Source: Nocardioides gilvus (GTDB lineage Bacteria; Actinomycetota; Actinomycetes; Propionibacteriales; Nocardioidaceae). Taken from it: a stretch of DNA of 64,000 nt. Positions 17,024 to 27,966 of this stretch are shown piece after piece (the stretch's first letter is position 1; each line of letters opens with the position of its first letter). Made by a program: the position numbers and the translations under genes. The stretch spans positions 186,001 through 250,000 of the forward strand of contig NZ_QHKY01000003.1 in NCBI RefSeq assembly GCF_003194605.1. Direction: 5' to 3'. The notes beneath the pieces are model-generated. The model was not told the origin of the DNA and searched no databases. It saw nothing but the letters and a program-made list of their open reading frames with translations.

Positions 17024-18254
17024 GCGTCTGGTCGTCGCGCTCGTCGGCATGACGGTCGCCATGATCGTGATGTATGGCCTGCCCCGCGCCTACGTGCTCG
17101 CCGACATGGTCACCGAACAGGAGACGACCAAGGTCGCTCGCTCGGCCACCTTGATGGCGGCCCTGCTCACCGAGCGGAGCCTGGGCTCCAGACCGATCGA
17201 CGAAGCCTTCCTCGATGACCTGCTGGTGGCCGGCACCACGATCGAGTACGTCGCCCCGGACGGCGCCACGACCCGGGCCACCTACGCCGGCACGGCGAGC
17301 AGTGACGACGACATCGTGGAGCAGCGCGAACTGCCCGACGGCGGCTCGCTGACGCTGACGCGCTCCGACGAGCTCGTCAAGGAGCGAATCTCCGACGCCC
17401 TTCTGCCGTTGATCGGGGTCGGGCTCCTGCTGATTCTCTTCGCAGCAGCCGTCGGCTACGTCCTGGCGCGGCGACTGTCCCGGCCCTTCGGCGAGCTGGC
17501 AGAGGCGGCCGGTCAGTTGGCGCAGGCCCGGTTCGACCTGCGCATCCCGACGTACTCGATCCCTGAGGCCGAAGCCATCGGTCGAGCCCTGCGTCAGGCC
17601 TCGACCCAACTCGACGAGTTGCTGCGCCGTGAGCGGGAGTTCGCCGCCAACGCCTCGCACCAGTTGCGTACGCCGATCACGGCGCTGCGCCTCACTCTCG
17701 AGGACCTGTCGATGTGGCCCGAGACCCCGGCCACCGTGGCAGAGGAGCTCAACGCCAACATCGGTGAGCTGGACCGACTCAGCACCGCCATCAACGAACT
17801 GCTCGCGCTCTCGCGGGGCAACCGGGTGGGCGACGCCGTCGACGTCGACCTGAACGGCCTCGTCGCCACCGCCGTGGCCCGGTGGACCCCGCACCTCGAG
17901 GACGCCGGACGCACCCTGGTGCACGACCCCGTGGATCCCGTCCCCGCACACGTGGCGCCGGGCCCGGTGCTGCAGGTGCTCGACGTCCTCATCGAGAACG
18001 CCTGCTCCCACGGTCAGGGCCAGGTCACGGTCGGCGCCCACCGCCGCGACAAGTTCCTGGACATCGTGGTCACCGACGAGGGCGCTGCGGTGATCGCCAA
18101 CGAGGTCTTCCAACGCGGCACCAGAGCAGAGGAGAGCGACGGCCACGGCCTCGGGTTGACGATCGCTGCACAACTGGCGACGTCGCTGGGCGGTCGGCTC
18201 ACCGTGGGCGAGGCCGCGACGACCACGTTCGTCCTCGTGCTGCCGGCTCCCTAG
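17016..18254 (+). CDS. Membrane sensor histidine kinase
   Basis: The 412-residue kinase has TM1 (about 6-28), an extracytoplasmic sensor of about 100 residues, TM2 (about 130-150) and a HAMP-like segment (RRLSRPFGELAEAAGQL). A HisKA helix (REREFAANASHQLRTP, phospho-acceptor H215) and a HATPase domain with N-box IENACSHG and G-box GHGLGLTIA complete it. It is somewhat degenerate at the G1 region (DEGAAV). The ATG at 17016 overlaps the regulator stop (GATGCGTGA). It should signal to the OmpR-type partner; the stimulus is unknown. Confidence 0.92.
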   Translation: MRERLVVALVGMTVAMIVMYGLPRAYVLADMVTEQETTKVARSATLMAALLTERSLGSRPIDEAFLDDLLVAGTTIEYVAPDGATTRATYAGTASSDDDIVEQRELPDGGSLTLTRSDELVKERISDALLPLIGVGLLLILFAAAVGYVLARRLSRPFGELAEAAGQLAQARFDLRIPTYSIPEAEAIGRALRQASTQLDELLRREREFAANASHQLRTPITALRLTLEDLSMWPETPATVAEELNANIGELDRLSTAINELLALSRGNRVGDAVDVDLNGLVATAVARWTPHLEDAGRTLVHDPVDPVPAHVAPGPVLQVLDVLIENACSHGQGQVTVGAHRRDKFLDIVVTDEGAAVIANEVFQRGTRAEESDGHGLGLTIAAQLATSLGGRLTVGEAATTTFVLVLPAP

Positions 18255-18286
18255 GTCGCTGTCTCAGTCTCGTCCCGGGCTCGTCC

Positions 18287-19111
18287 TCAGACGACCTCGT
18301 ACGGGCGCGAGAACGTCAATCCGTCCTGGGTGAGCCGGGCGCGCTCCTGCGTGTCGTCAGACCTGAGGGTCACGGTGAAGTCGTCGTTCGTTCGGGAGTA
18401 CTCCGGCATCGCGATGTCGCCTTCGAACGGGACCTCGATCTCCTCTACCTCCGACTCACTGAAGAAGCCGTCCGACAAGGTGAACCCCTGGATCGAGTGG
18501 GAGACCGACGGCACCTCCCCGTTCGCCTCAACCCAGTCGTCGACGGCGCGCGCCAGTGCCTCTGCTGACTTCTTCAGCTCTGCATGGCGAGGTGACTCCA
18601 CGGCGACGTCGAGACTGATCCGGCCGGCCTCGTACGTCATCCGCTCACCGGAGGCGGTCGTCAAGGCATAGCTGACAACCTTGCCGTCCATCCAGCTGAT
18701 CGCATAGTCCTGCGCGAGGCTGACGCCTTCGGGACGTGCCACCCCCGACCTGCTCGCCTCACCGGGGTCGCGCAGCGACCCTGCAGAGCCCCCGGATCCG
18801 TCACCTGCCTTCGCCTTGGCGGTCTCCTCGAAGAGGATCATCTCGCCATGGAGAGTCACCTGCTCGTCACTCAGGTCGCTCATCGGGACGGTGTCGTTGC
18901 TGTCGGCGGTGCTGTCGCCCACCTCGGAGCGCGACGACGCTCCACCTGACGCCGACCCCTCAGAGGTGTCCGAGCTCGAGGTCGGGCCGGAGCCCACCAC
19001 CTCGCCCGTCCCCCACTGCGTGCCGTCGGAGCCGTCGTCGGTACCGCAACCGGTGAGGAGCGCACACAGGAGCGCGGCCATGGCCAGGGGCATGTTCGAG
19101 AAGTGCCTCAC
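18287..19111 (-). CDS. Predicted lipoprotein, function unknown
   Basis: The 274-residue product has a type II signal peptide with lipobox LLTGC and a Ser/Gly/Thr-rich linker (about 30-75). It then has a soluble domain of about 180 residues with alternating strands and helices (DDWVEANGEVPSVSHSIQGF). GTG 19111 is used because AGGA precedes it by 5 bases and the signal peptide starts there. It is convergent with the kinase gene and monocistronic. No known domain is recognised. Confidence 0.75.
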   Translation of the reverse strand: MRHFSNMPLAMAALLCALLTGCGTDDGSDGTQWGTGEVVGSGPTSSSDTSEGSASGGASSRSEVGDSTADSNDTVPMSDLSDEQVTLHGEMILFEETAKAKAGDGSGGSAGSLRDPGEASRSGVARPEGVSLAQDYAISWMDGKVVSYALTTASGERMTYEAGRISLDVAVESPRHAELKKSAEALARAVDDWVEANGEVPSVSHSIQGFTLSDGFFSESEVEEIEVPFEGDIAMPEYSRTNDDFTVTLRSDDTQERARLTQDGLTFSRPYEVV

Positions 19112-19205
19112 AGGTGTCCTTCCGGTTCTCCGCCCCACGGCGTCGTGCGCATGAGGTTCCCACGTCGAGCGGCTCGTCGGTGTCGAATCCCCTCGACGAG
19201 CAGAA

Positions 19206-19247
19206 ATGGCGAAGTGCCCCGAGGATGTCCTCGGGGCACTTCGCCAT
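19206..19247. terminator. Terminator downstream of nrdJ
   Basis: A perfect 20-bp inverted repeat (19206-19225 and 19228-19247, two-base loop) lies 46 bp after the nrdJ stop on the minus strand. There is no T-run on either side. Confidence 0.7.
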
Positions 19248-19275
19248 GGTGCGTGTGTCCTGGTGCGTGTGTCCT
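19248..19275. repeat. Two tandem 14-bp repeats
   Basis: GGTGCGTGTGTCCT occurs twice in direct succession, followed by a partial third copy, between the nrdJ stop and its terminator hairpin. Confidence 0.75.
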
Positions 19276-19293
19276 GGTGCTGGGTTCCAGACG

Positions 19294-22146
<2,853 letters not shown>

Positions 22147-22175
22147 GGAATCTCCTCAGATCCTCGGTACTGCCT

Positions 22176-22205
22176 GCGTCTGTGCTGACTGTGTCTGTAC
22201 TGACT
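22176..22205. repeat. Tandem 15-bp imperfect repeat in the nrdJ leader
   Basis: Two adjacent copies of a G(C/T)GTCTGT(G/A)CTGACT unit (13 of 15 identical) lie between nrdR and nrdJ. The meaning is unknown. Confidence 0.55.
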
Positions 22206-22296
22206 TGGTGTCGTGATTGACGGCGCCTGGTGGGCTGAACCGTCATGGTGTGCGCCCGGCACGCAGCTTCCCCACTGCGTACCGGGCAATCTGTGG

Positions 22297-22767
22297 CTAC
22301 CCGGTGGGTAGTGCGACGGCAGCGCGTTCGCTGCGCATCATCGCGATCTCCGTCTCGAAGTCCTCGGCGCTCTCGAAGGCGCGATAGACACTGGCGAAAC
22401 GGAGGTAGGCAACCTCGTCGAGGTCGCGGAGCGGAGCAAGGATGGCGAGCCCGACCTCGTGCGCCTGGACCTCAGCCAGTCCGGTGGCTCGCAGTGCGAT
22501 CTCCACCTCCTGGCCCAGGCAGGCGAGTTGGTCCTCGGTGACGGGCCGACCCTTGCAGGCCTTTCGCACACCCTGGACGGCCTTCTCACGGTTGAAGGGC
22601 TCCCCCGCGCCGGAGCGCTTGAGGACCGTCAACTGCATGAGCTCGACCGTGCTGAAGCGCTTGCCGCAATCCTGACAGTTCCGTCGCCGACGGATCTGGC
22701 TGCCGTCCTCGGAGACACGCGAGTCGAGGACCCGGGTGTCGGTGTTCCGGCAGTGCGGACAGTGCAT
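22297..22767 (-). CDS. nrdR: Transcriptional repressor NrdR
   Basis: This 156-residue protein has a zinc ribbon with C3, C6, C31 and C34, followed by an ATP-cone domain ([21 protein letters not shown] and [16 protein letters not shown]). NrdR senses ATP/dATP and represses ribonucleotide reductase genes by binding tandem NrdR boxes; two such boxes lie upstream at 22896 and 22927. It heads the nrdR-nrdJ unit, so it likely autoregulates. Confidence 0.96.
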   Translation of the reverse strand: MHCPHCRNTDTRVLDSRVSEDGSQIRRRRNCQDCGKRFSTVELMQLTVLKRSGAGEPFNREKAVQGVRKACKGRPVTEDQLACLGQEVEIALRATGLAEVQAHEVGLAILAPLRDLDEVAYLRFASVYRAFESAEDFETEIAMMRSERAAVALPTG

Positions 22768-22780
22768 CTTCGAGCCCCCT

Positions 22781-22816
22781 GTCGTATGTCTCTTCGTATG
22801 TCTCGTCGTACGTCAT
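22781..22816. repeat. Three tandem 12-bp repeats just upstream of nrdR
   Basis: Units GTCGTATGTCTC, TTCGTATGTCTC and GTCGTACGTCAT lie end to end in the leader of nrdR, 14 bp before the start codon. Confidence 0.7.
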
Positions 22817-22829
22817 GTGCGGTTGCGCC

Positions 22830-22946
22830 TGTGGATGCAGGGCTGCAAATTGTGGATGACCGAGCAGAAACTGTGGGATCACGACCAGTCCTTGTGGACT
22901 AGATGTGGATAACCACAACGGTGTAACTACTAGATGTTGTGGTAAC
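22830..22946 (-). promoter_or_regulatory. Array of DnaA-box-like 9-mers upstream of nrdR
   Basis: TGTGG-starting 9-mers begin at 22830, 22851, 22872, 22893, 22904 and 22938. The first four are spaced exactly 21 bp apart. The copy at 22904 (TGTGGATAA) is the exact complement of the DnaA box TTATCCACA. Those at 22851 and 22893 fit the relaxed actinobacterial consensus. All face the same way. Confidence 0.55.
22896..22942. promoter_or_regulatory. Tandem NrdR boxes
   Basis: Two 16-bp boxes (22896-22911 and 22927-22942) share the core ACTAGATGT and are 31 bp apart, three helical turns. This is the usual paired arrangement for NrdR. The second box matches the NrdR consensus at about 12 of 16 positions. 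Confidence 0.72.
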
Positions 22947-23126
22947 CGTACGCCGCCTCCCCAATACATGGCAAGCCGATCGGAGAAACTCGCGAAAGTT
23001 GCTCGACGCCCGTGCCGGTCACGCCGCGAAGGCGCAGGTCACAGGCTCGGAACCGGCTGAGAACGACACGCCCAACGCGATGCCATTGCCTCTGACACAC
23101 GACCAGCGCCCTGTCAGAATGGCCCG

Positions 23127-23483
23127 GTGGCCACCGGGAAACGTGCAGGATCGAGGCGAGCAGCACGACCCGCGCCGACCCTCGACCGCGCGGTGCTCGC
23201 GTACGCCGGCGGCATCACCCTCTGCGTCATCGCCTGGGGCTACCTCGTGTACATGGCGATCGACTTCGGCGGGAGCGCACGCACCGGCAACGCCGCAGCG
23301 TGGTTGCTCCTCGTCCTGGCTGCACTGGGAGCGGCTGCGTGCCTCTTCATCGGCCTCATGCTCATCGCACGTCTGGGCAACGCCATGGGGCTGAGTGGGC
23401 CCAGCAGCCCTCCCCAGGATGACTCGTCCCCCGACCAGCCATCCACCCGCCCTGCGGGCGGCGGCCGTCGCGCAGCGCGCTGA
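23127..23483 (+). CDS. Small membrane protein, function unknown
   Basis: The 118-residue protein has a basic N-terminus, two hydrophobic segments (about 22-45 and 56-83), and a Pro/Ser/Arg-rich tail. The GTG start lacks an obvious ribosome site, so the message may be leaderless. It lies between the nrdR control region and the convergent LysM gene. No family is recognised. Confidence 0.6.
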   Translation: MATGKRAGSRRAARPAPTLDRAVLAYAGGITLCVIAWGYLVYMAIDFGGSARTGNAAAWLLLVLAALGAAACLFIGLMLIARLGNAMGLSGPSSPPQDDSSPDQPSTRPAGGGRRAAR

Positions 23484-23535
23484 CAGATCCACCGATGGCA
23501 GGCTGTACTCGTTTGCTCTCCGCGTTGGCGGGGCT

Positions 23536-23946
23536 CTACTCGCCCGTGGGAACGAGGAGCTTCTGACCCACCATCAGCGAGGGCGACTCCAGCGCGTTCA
23601 AGCGCTCGATGTCCTTCATCACGGAGCGGACTTGGCCATCCTCGGCCACCTCCGCCGCGATCGCCCAGAGGGTGTCGCCGTCATCCACGACGACCACCTC
23701 GGTCGGGCGCGGCTGACCGGCCTCTTCAGAGGCCGTCGAGACGCCACCGAGAGCAATGCCGAGCACCAGGACGAAGGCCAGCGCCGCCAACAGCACCACC
23801 AGTCGCCCTCGACGCGTCAGACGGACCCCACCCACGGAGACGTTGCCATCCATCACGGGGCGCACCGAACTCACCGAGCTCACCGGGCGCACCGAGGCGC
23901 GTGCCGACGGTGCCTGGCTGATGGGGGTGATCGCAACGGTGTTCAT
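23536..23946 (-). CDS. LysM-domain membrane protein, probable SOS-induced cell-division regulator
   Basis: The 136-residue protein has a cytoplasmic head, one membrane helix (about 50-72) and a C-terminal LysM domain (DDGDTLWAIAAEVAEDGQVR to GQKLLVPTGE) facing the wall. In mycobacteria and corynebacteria a LysM gene sits next to lexA (Rv2719c, DivS region) and slows division during DNA damage. Here LexA-type boxes lie upstream at 24080 and 24132. GGAGG precedes the ATG at 23946. A GNAT gene separates it from lexA, which is unusual. Confidence 0.82.
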   Translation of the reverse strand: MNTVAITPISQAPSARASVRPVSSVSSVRPVMDGNVSVGGVRLTRRGRLVVLLAALAFVLVLGIALGGVSTASEEAGQPRPTEVVVVDDGDTLWAIAAEVAEDGQVRSVMKDIERLNALESPSLMVGQKLLVPTGE

Positions 23947-24079
23947 GGGGCCCTCCTGGGGAAGTGATGGAGTGGGTGGCCGATTCGTCTCGGTCGAGCC
24001 GTTCTGTTCGATCCCATGTCTAGTGACGAGCGCCGACATCTTTGACGACGAGAGGCGGTCGGTCGATCAGACGTTCGAT

Positions 24080-24093
24080 CGAACACATGTGCG
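24080..24093. promoter_or_regulatory. LexA (SOS) box candidate
   Basis: CGAACACATGTGCG matches the Gram-positive SOS consensus CGAACRNRYGTTYG with one mismatch. It lies in the divergent region between the LysM and GNAT genes. Confidence 0.6.
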
Positions 24094-24131
24094 ACATTAG
24101 ATCAGGTGTTCGAACGAATCAAGCACTCGGG

Positions 24132-24145
24132 CGAACATTTGTTCG
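24132..24145. promoter_or_regulatory. LexA (SOS) box
   Basis: CGAACATTTGTTCG is a symmetric CGAAC-N4-GTTCG operator in the LysM/GNAT divergent region. A further GTTCGAAC core lies nearby at 24108-24115. Confidence 0.75.
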
Positions 24146-24261
24146 AAAGAAGTGCCACGGGCGCCGACTTACCCTATTTCCGGCATCTGGCACCCTCCAT
24201 CCCCGCCACGTCACCAGATTGGGTCATGCAGTAGAGGTCCAAGGCCCCTAGCGTCACAGCC

Positions 24262-25053
24262 ATGCGAGACCTTCTGACGACCGCGGCCGACGTCATCGAG
24301 ACCGACTTCGCTGCCCTACAACTGACCATCGCCGCTTCTCCGGCAGTGCGCAGGGCCTCTGAGCCCGACGCGACGGTGTACTGGTCGGACACCGACCTCC
24401 CTGCTCTGAACACCATCACCAATGCACACATCGCGCCCCAGGACGCCGCCGAGCGCAGCGCCGAGCTGATCGCACCGTTCATCACACGTGGGCGTCCGTT
24501 CCGGTGGGTCACCACTCCCAGGACGACCACACCTGCGCTCGAGGCCGCTCTCGCCCAGGCGGGCCTGCGGGCCCGGGAGTACCCGGCGATGTACGTCGCG
24601 CTCGGCCCGACCATCGACCCCGGCACGCCGGACGACGTCTTCATCGACGTCGCGTGGCCCGACGGCGTCGCACCGGTCGCCGAGAGCATCCTCGAAGGAC
24701 TCGGTCACCCGGCCAGCAGCCGGGCCGACCGGCTGGGAGTCCTGGACACCTTGGACCCGGAGGACAACCAGTTCTTCGTGGCGCGCGACATGCGCACGGG
24801 CAAGCCCCTCGGCGCCGGCACGCTGCACACCCGCAACGACAGCTTCATGGTCGCCAACGTGAGCACCGTGGTCTCCGCGCGCGGTCGAGGCATCGGTCGG
24901 GCGCTCGTCGCCACCATGATGAACCGTGGCGCCACCACCGGGGTCCAGACGGCGACCGTGGTCAGCAACCCGCGCGCTTACACGACCTACGTCGACCTCG
25001 GCTTCCGTACGCAGTTCAACGTCGTCTCCTGGGTCTGGGATCCGCGCGTCTGA
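24262..25053 (+). CDS. GNAT-family N-acetyltransferase
   Basis: The 263-residue protein has a C-terminal GNAT domain with the acetyl-CoA loop [17 protein letters not shown] (motif A, R/Q-x-x-G-x-G/A) and a typical final strand, [17 protein letters not shown]. The N-terminal 130 residues are an extra GNAT-like or substrate-recognition half. Its target is not known. It lies between the SOS-controlled LysM gene and lexA and shares the divergent region carrying two LexA-type boxes, so damage induction is possible. Confidence 0.8.
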   Translation: MRDLLTTAADVIETDFAALQLTIAASPAVRRASEPDATVYWSDTDLPALNTITNAHIAPQDAAERSAELIAPFITRGRPFRWVTTPRTTTPALEAALAQAGLRAREYPAMYVALGPTIDPGTPDDVFIDVAWPDGVAPVAESILEGLGHPASSRADRLGVLDTLDPEDNQFFVARDMRTGKPLGAGTLHTRNDSFMVANVSTVVSARGRGIGRALVATMMNRGATTGVQTATVVSNPRAYTTYVDLGFRTQFNVVSWVWDPRV

Positions 25054-25071
25054 GCGAGGGACACGCCCGTT

Positions 25072-25085
25072 CGAACACATGTTTG
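25072..25085 (+). promoter_or_regulatory. LexA (SOS) box of lexA
   Basis: CGAACACATGTTTG is a perfect match to CGAACRNRYGTTYG and lies 65 bp upstream of the lexA ATG. This indicates autoregulation. Confidence 0.85.
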
Positions 25086-25150
25086 AACTGGTCTCCGGAT
25101 CCGACTACGGTGGAGCCACGAAAGCCGGCCGTCACCACAGGAGGATCCAG

Positions 25151-25879
25151 ATGCCCAAGTCCAGTGCAGGTGGCGGCAACGTCGTACCACTCCCCGACGG
25201 GCCTCCCGACGCAACTGGGCTGACTCCGCGCCAGCAACGGGTCCTCACCACGATCAAGGAAGCGATCGAGGAGCGGGGCTACCCGCCCAGCATGCGCGAG
25301 ATCGGTCAGGCCGTCGGTCTGACCAGCTCCAGCAGTGTGGCGCACCAGTTGAAGGTGCTGGAGGAGAAGGGCTTCCTGAAGCGGGACCCCAACCGTCCCC
25401 GCGCGCTGCAGGTGTTCCTCCCTGAGGTGATGGCTGCCCGCAAGGCCATGAGCTCGGCGGACGACTCCGACTTCGACCCCACCGACGTCGGCGACCGGGC
25501 TCCTGCCGCTGCCTACGTGCCGGTGGTCGGTCGCATCGCGGCCGGTGGTCCGATCCTCGCCGAGGAGCGGGTCGAGGACGTCTTCCCCCTGCCCCGTCAG
25601 TTGGTCGGAGACGGCACTCTCTTCCTGCTGGAGGTGTCCGGCGACTCGATGATCGACGCCGCCATCTGCAACGGCGACTACGTCGTGATCCGCCAGCAGC
25701 CGGACGCTGTCAACGGTGACATCGTGGCCGCGATGATCGATGGTGAGGCCACCGTGAAGACCTTCCAGCGCAAGGACGGCCACGTGTGGCTGCTCCCCCA
25801 CAACGACGCGTACGAGCCGATCGACGGCACGCATGCCACCATCCTGGGCAAGGTCACCGCGGTGCTGCGCAGCGTCTGA
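25151..25879 (+). CDS. lexA: SOS-response repressor LexA
   Basis: The 242-residue protein has a winged-helix DNA-binding domain (about 24-90, with [20 protein letters not shown]). Its self-cleavage domain has the A131-G132 scissile bond (GRIAAGGPI), catalytic S166 (SGDSMID) and K203 (ATVKTF). It represses SOS genes until activated RecA filaments stimulate autoproteolysis. ATG 25151 is used with AGGAG upstream. recA is not in the window. Confidence 0.97.
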   Translation: MPKSSAGGGNVVPLPDGPPDATGLTPRQQRVLTTIKEAIEERGYPPSMREIGQAVGLTSSSSVAHQLKVLEEKGFLKRDPNRPRALQVFLPEVMAARKAMSSADDSDFDPTDVGDRAPAAAYVPVVGRIAAGGPILAEERVEDVFPLPRQLVGDGTLFLLEVSGDSMIDAAICNGDYVVIRQQPDAVNGDIVAAMIDGEATVKTFQRKDGHVWLLPHNDAYEPIDGTHATILGKVTAVLRSV

Positions 25880-25906
25880 GCGGCCTCGGACGTCGGGCCC
25901 GGACCG

Positions 25907-27880
25907 TCAGCCCTGGGCGACCCGGGTCAACGCCTGGCGAACGACCTTGGGATCGGTCGTCGACCACATGGGCGGCAGGCTGGCCTTCAGGAAGCCCCCG
26001 TAACGGGCCGTCGCGAGCCGTGGGTCCAGGACTGCCACCACGCCCTTGTCCTCCGTCGTACGGATCAGACGGCCCACCCCTTGGGCCATCAACAGCGCGG
26101 CGTGGGTGGCGGCCACCTGCATGAAGCCGTTGCCGCCCGCTCGATCGGCCGCCTTCTGGCGCGCGGACATCAACGGGTCATCGGGCCGCGGGAAGGGAAT
26201 CCGGTCGATGATCACCAGCTGGCAGGTGTCACCGGGCACGTCGAGGCCCTGCCACAGGCTCAGGGTCCCGAAGAGATTCGTGTGCGGATCCTCCACGAAC
26301 TGCTTCGAGAGCTCCGGCAGCTGCGCGTCACCCTGGGCCAGCGTCGTCAGGTGCGGCAGTCGCTCCCGTACGGCCTCGGCCGCGGTCTCGGCCGCCCGAC
26401 GCGAGGAGAAGAGACCCAATGTCCGACCGTCGGCCGCGTCGACCAGGTCGACGATCTCGTCGATCTGCGCCGACCCCAGACCGTCGCGACCGGGCGGAGG
26501 CAGGTGCCGGGCGATGTAGATGATCCCCTGCCTGCCGTAGTCGAACGGAGAGCCGACGTCGAGTGCTCGCCACGGCAGCGCTCCTTCAGCAGCAACGTCG
26601 GGCGCGCCCGTGTCGGCCCGCTCCGAGGGCTTCAGACCGAGGCTCCCGGCGACGGTGTTGAAGTCTCCGCCGAGCATCAGGGTCGCGGAGGTGAAGATCA
26701 CCGCCTTGTCGGAGAGCAGGCCTTCGCGCATCTGGGCCCAGACCTGCAACGGAGCGATCGCCAACCGGGCCGGGATCCGGTCCCGAGCCTCGTTGAGCCA
26801 CAACACGTCGGAGACCTTGCCTGCGGCCATCCGCTCCGTCGTCGCGAAGACCTCCTGCACCATCCCCTTGGCCTGCGTACGCCCCGCGTCAGCGTCCTTC
26901 TCGTCCTTGCCGAAGGCCGACACCAGCGACCTCGCGGCGTCGCGCACCAGGGTGAGCGCATCGGACAACTGCTCGCCGGGCTGTTCGATCCGACCCGGGG
27001 AGGTTGCGGCCAACGCGTCGGCCAATGCGTCGGCGGCATCCGACAGGTCATCGGCCGCCGTGCCCGCACCGCCCTTGTCGGTGACGTGCTTCTGCGCCCG
27101 ACGGGCTGCCCGCTCCACGTCGCCGACACTCAGCTCGTCGGTGGCCGCCTGGGTCACCCTGGCAGTGAGCTCGTGGGCCTCGTCGATCACCACCACGTCG
27201 TAGTCAGGGATCATCGGGACGCCTTCGATGGCGTCGATGGCCAACAGCGAGTGGTTGGTGACGATCAGGTGGGACTGCGCCGCCTTCTCCTTTGCCCGCT
27301 CGGCGAAGCACTCCGCCCCGAAGGCGCACTTGGCGGCGCCCAGGCATTCGCGGTGGTTGACGCTCACCTGGCGCCACACCCGTTCGGTGTGCCGCGGAGC
27401 GTGGTCGCGCTCGCCGCTGCCCTGCGACTCGGCCTCCTTCTCCGCCCAGGCCCGCAGCGCCAGCACCTCGGCGCCCGTCGACCCCTCCGGGATGTCGACC
27501 AGGACGCCTTGGTCGTTGGGCACCCCCTCGCGGATGCGGTGCAGGCAGGCGTAGTTCGAGCGGCCCTTGAGCACGGCGTACGAGGTGTCGAGCTGGTCGC
27601 CGACCGCCTTCACCAGCCGCGGGATGTCACGCTCCACCAGCTGGTGCTGCAGTGCCAGGGTCGCGGTGGCGACCACGACGCGGTCGTGGTTCAACAGGCT
27701 CGGGACCAGATAGCCCAGCGACTTGCCCGTGCCGGTCCCTGCCTGGACGAGGAGGTGCTCACCGGACTCCATCGCACCGGCCACCGCTTCGGCCATCTCG
27801 ACCTGGCCGGAGCGCTCACTGCCGCCCAGCGCCTCCACTGCAGCGGCGAGGACATCACGTACGGGCAACTTCGGGGGCAC
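25907..27880 (-). CDS. dinG: ATP-dependent helicase, DinG/Rad3 (XPD-like) family
   Basis: This 657-residue superfamily 2 helicase has Walker A AGTGTGKS (about 47-54) and the DEAH box VVIDEAHEL. It has an iron-sulfur cluster cysteine set (YACLH, then CLGAAKCAFGAEC) and C-terminal motifs QGVGRLIRTTEDKG. DinG-type enzymes unwind 5'-3' and act on damaged or R-loop DNA. Despite its place next to lexA, no LexA box is seen upstream. It is convergent with lexA. Confidence 0.9.
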   Translation of the reverse strand: MPPKLPVRDVLAAAVEALGGSERSGQVEMAEAVAGAMESGEHLLVQAGTGTGKSLGYLVPSLLNHDRVVVATATLALQHQLVERDIPRLVKAVGDQLDTSYAVLKGRSNYACLHRIREGVPNDQGVLVDIPEGSTGAEVLALRAWAEKEAESQGSGERDHAPRHTERVWRQVSVNHRECLGAAKCAFGAECFAERAKEKAAQSHLIVTNHSLLAIDAIEGVPMIPDYDVVVIDEAHELTARVTQAATDELSVGDVERAARRAQKHVTDKGGAGTAADDLSDAADALADALAATSPGRIEQPGEQLSDALTLVRDAARSLVSAFGKDEKDADAGRTQAKGMVQEVFATTERMAAGKVSDVLWLNEARDRIPARLAIAPLQVWAQMREGLLSDKAVIFTSATLMLGGDFNTVAGSLGLKPSERADTGAPDVAAEGALPWRALDVGSPFDYGRQGIIYIARHLPPPGRDGLGSAQIDEIVDLVDAADGRTLGLFSSRRAAETAAEAVRERLPHLTTLAQGDAQLPELSKQFVEDPHTNLFGTLSLWQGLDVPGDTCQLVIIDRIPFPRPDDPLMSARQKAADRAGGNGFMQVAATHAALLMAQGVGRLIRTTEDKGVVAVLDPRLATARYGGFLKASLPPMWSTTDPKVVRQALTRVAQG

Positions 27881-27913
27881 GCGGGAACTCTAGTCAGCGG
27901 AGCCGACACGCAA

Positions 27914-27945
27914 CGAACCCATGACCCGCAGGGGCCATGGGTTCG
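27914..27945 (-). terminator. Terminator of secDF
   Basis: A hairpin with 10-bp arms (27914-27923 and 27936-27945) and an inner CCC/GGG pair lies just after the secDF stop and before dinG on the minus strand. Confidence 0.65.
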
Positions 27946-27966
27946 TCGGGTCGAGCTTCACCTGGA

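Noticed and set aside
22830..22946. Chromosomal replication origin, because of the DnaA-box cluster
   Set aside because: No dnaA, dnaN, rpmH or AT-rich unwinding region is nearby. The array lies in the promoter region of nrdR and includes NrdR boxes, so gene regulation is more likely.
27881..27966. LexA box for dinG
   Set aside because: The CGAACCCATG stretch is one arm of the secDF terminator hairpin and lacks the GTTYG half at the right spacing.
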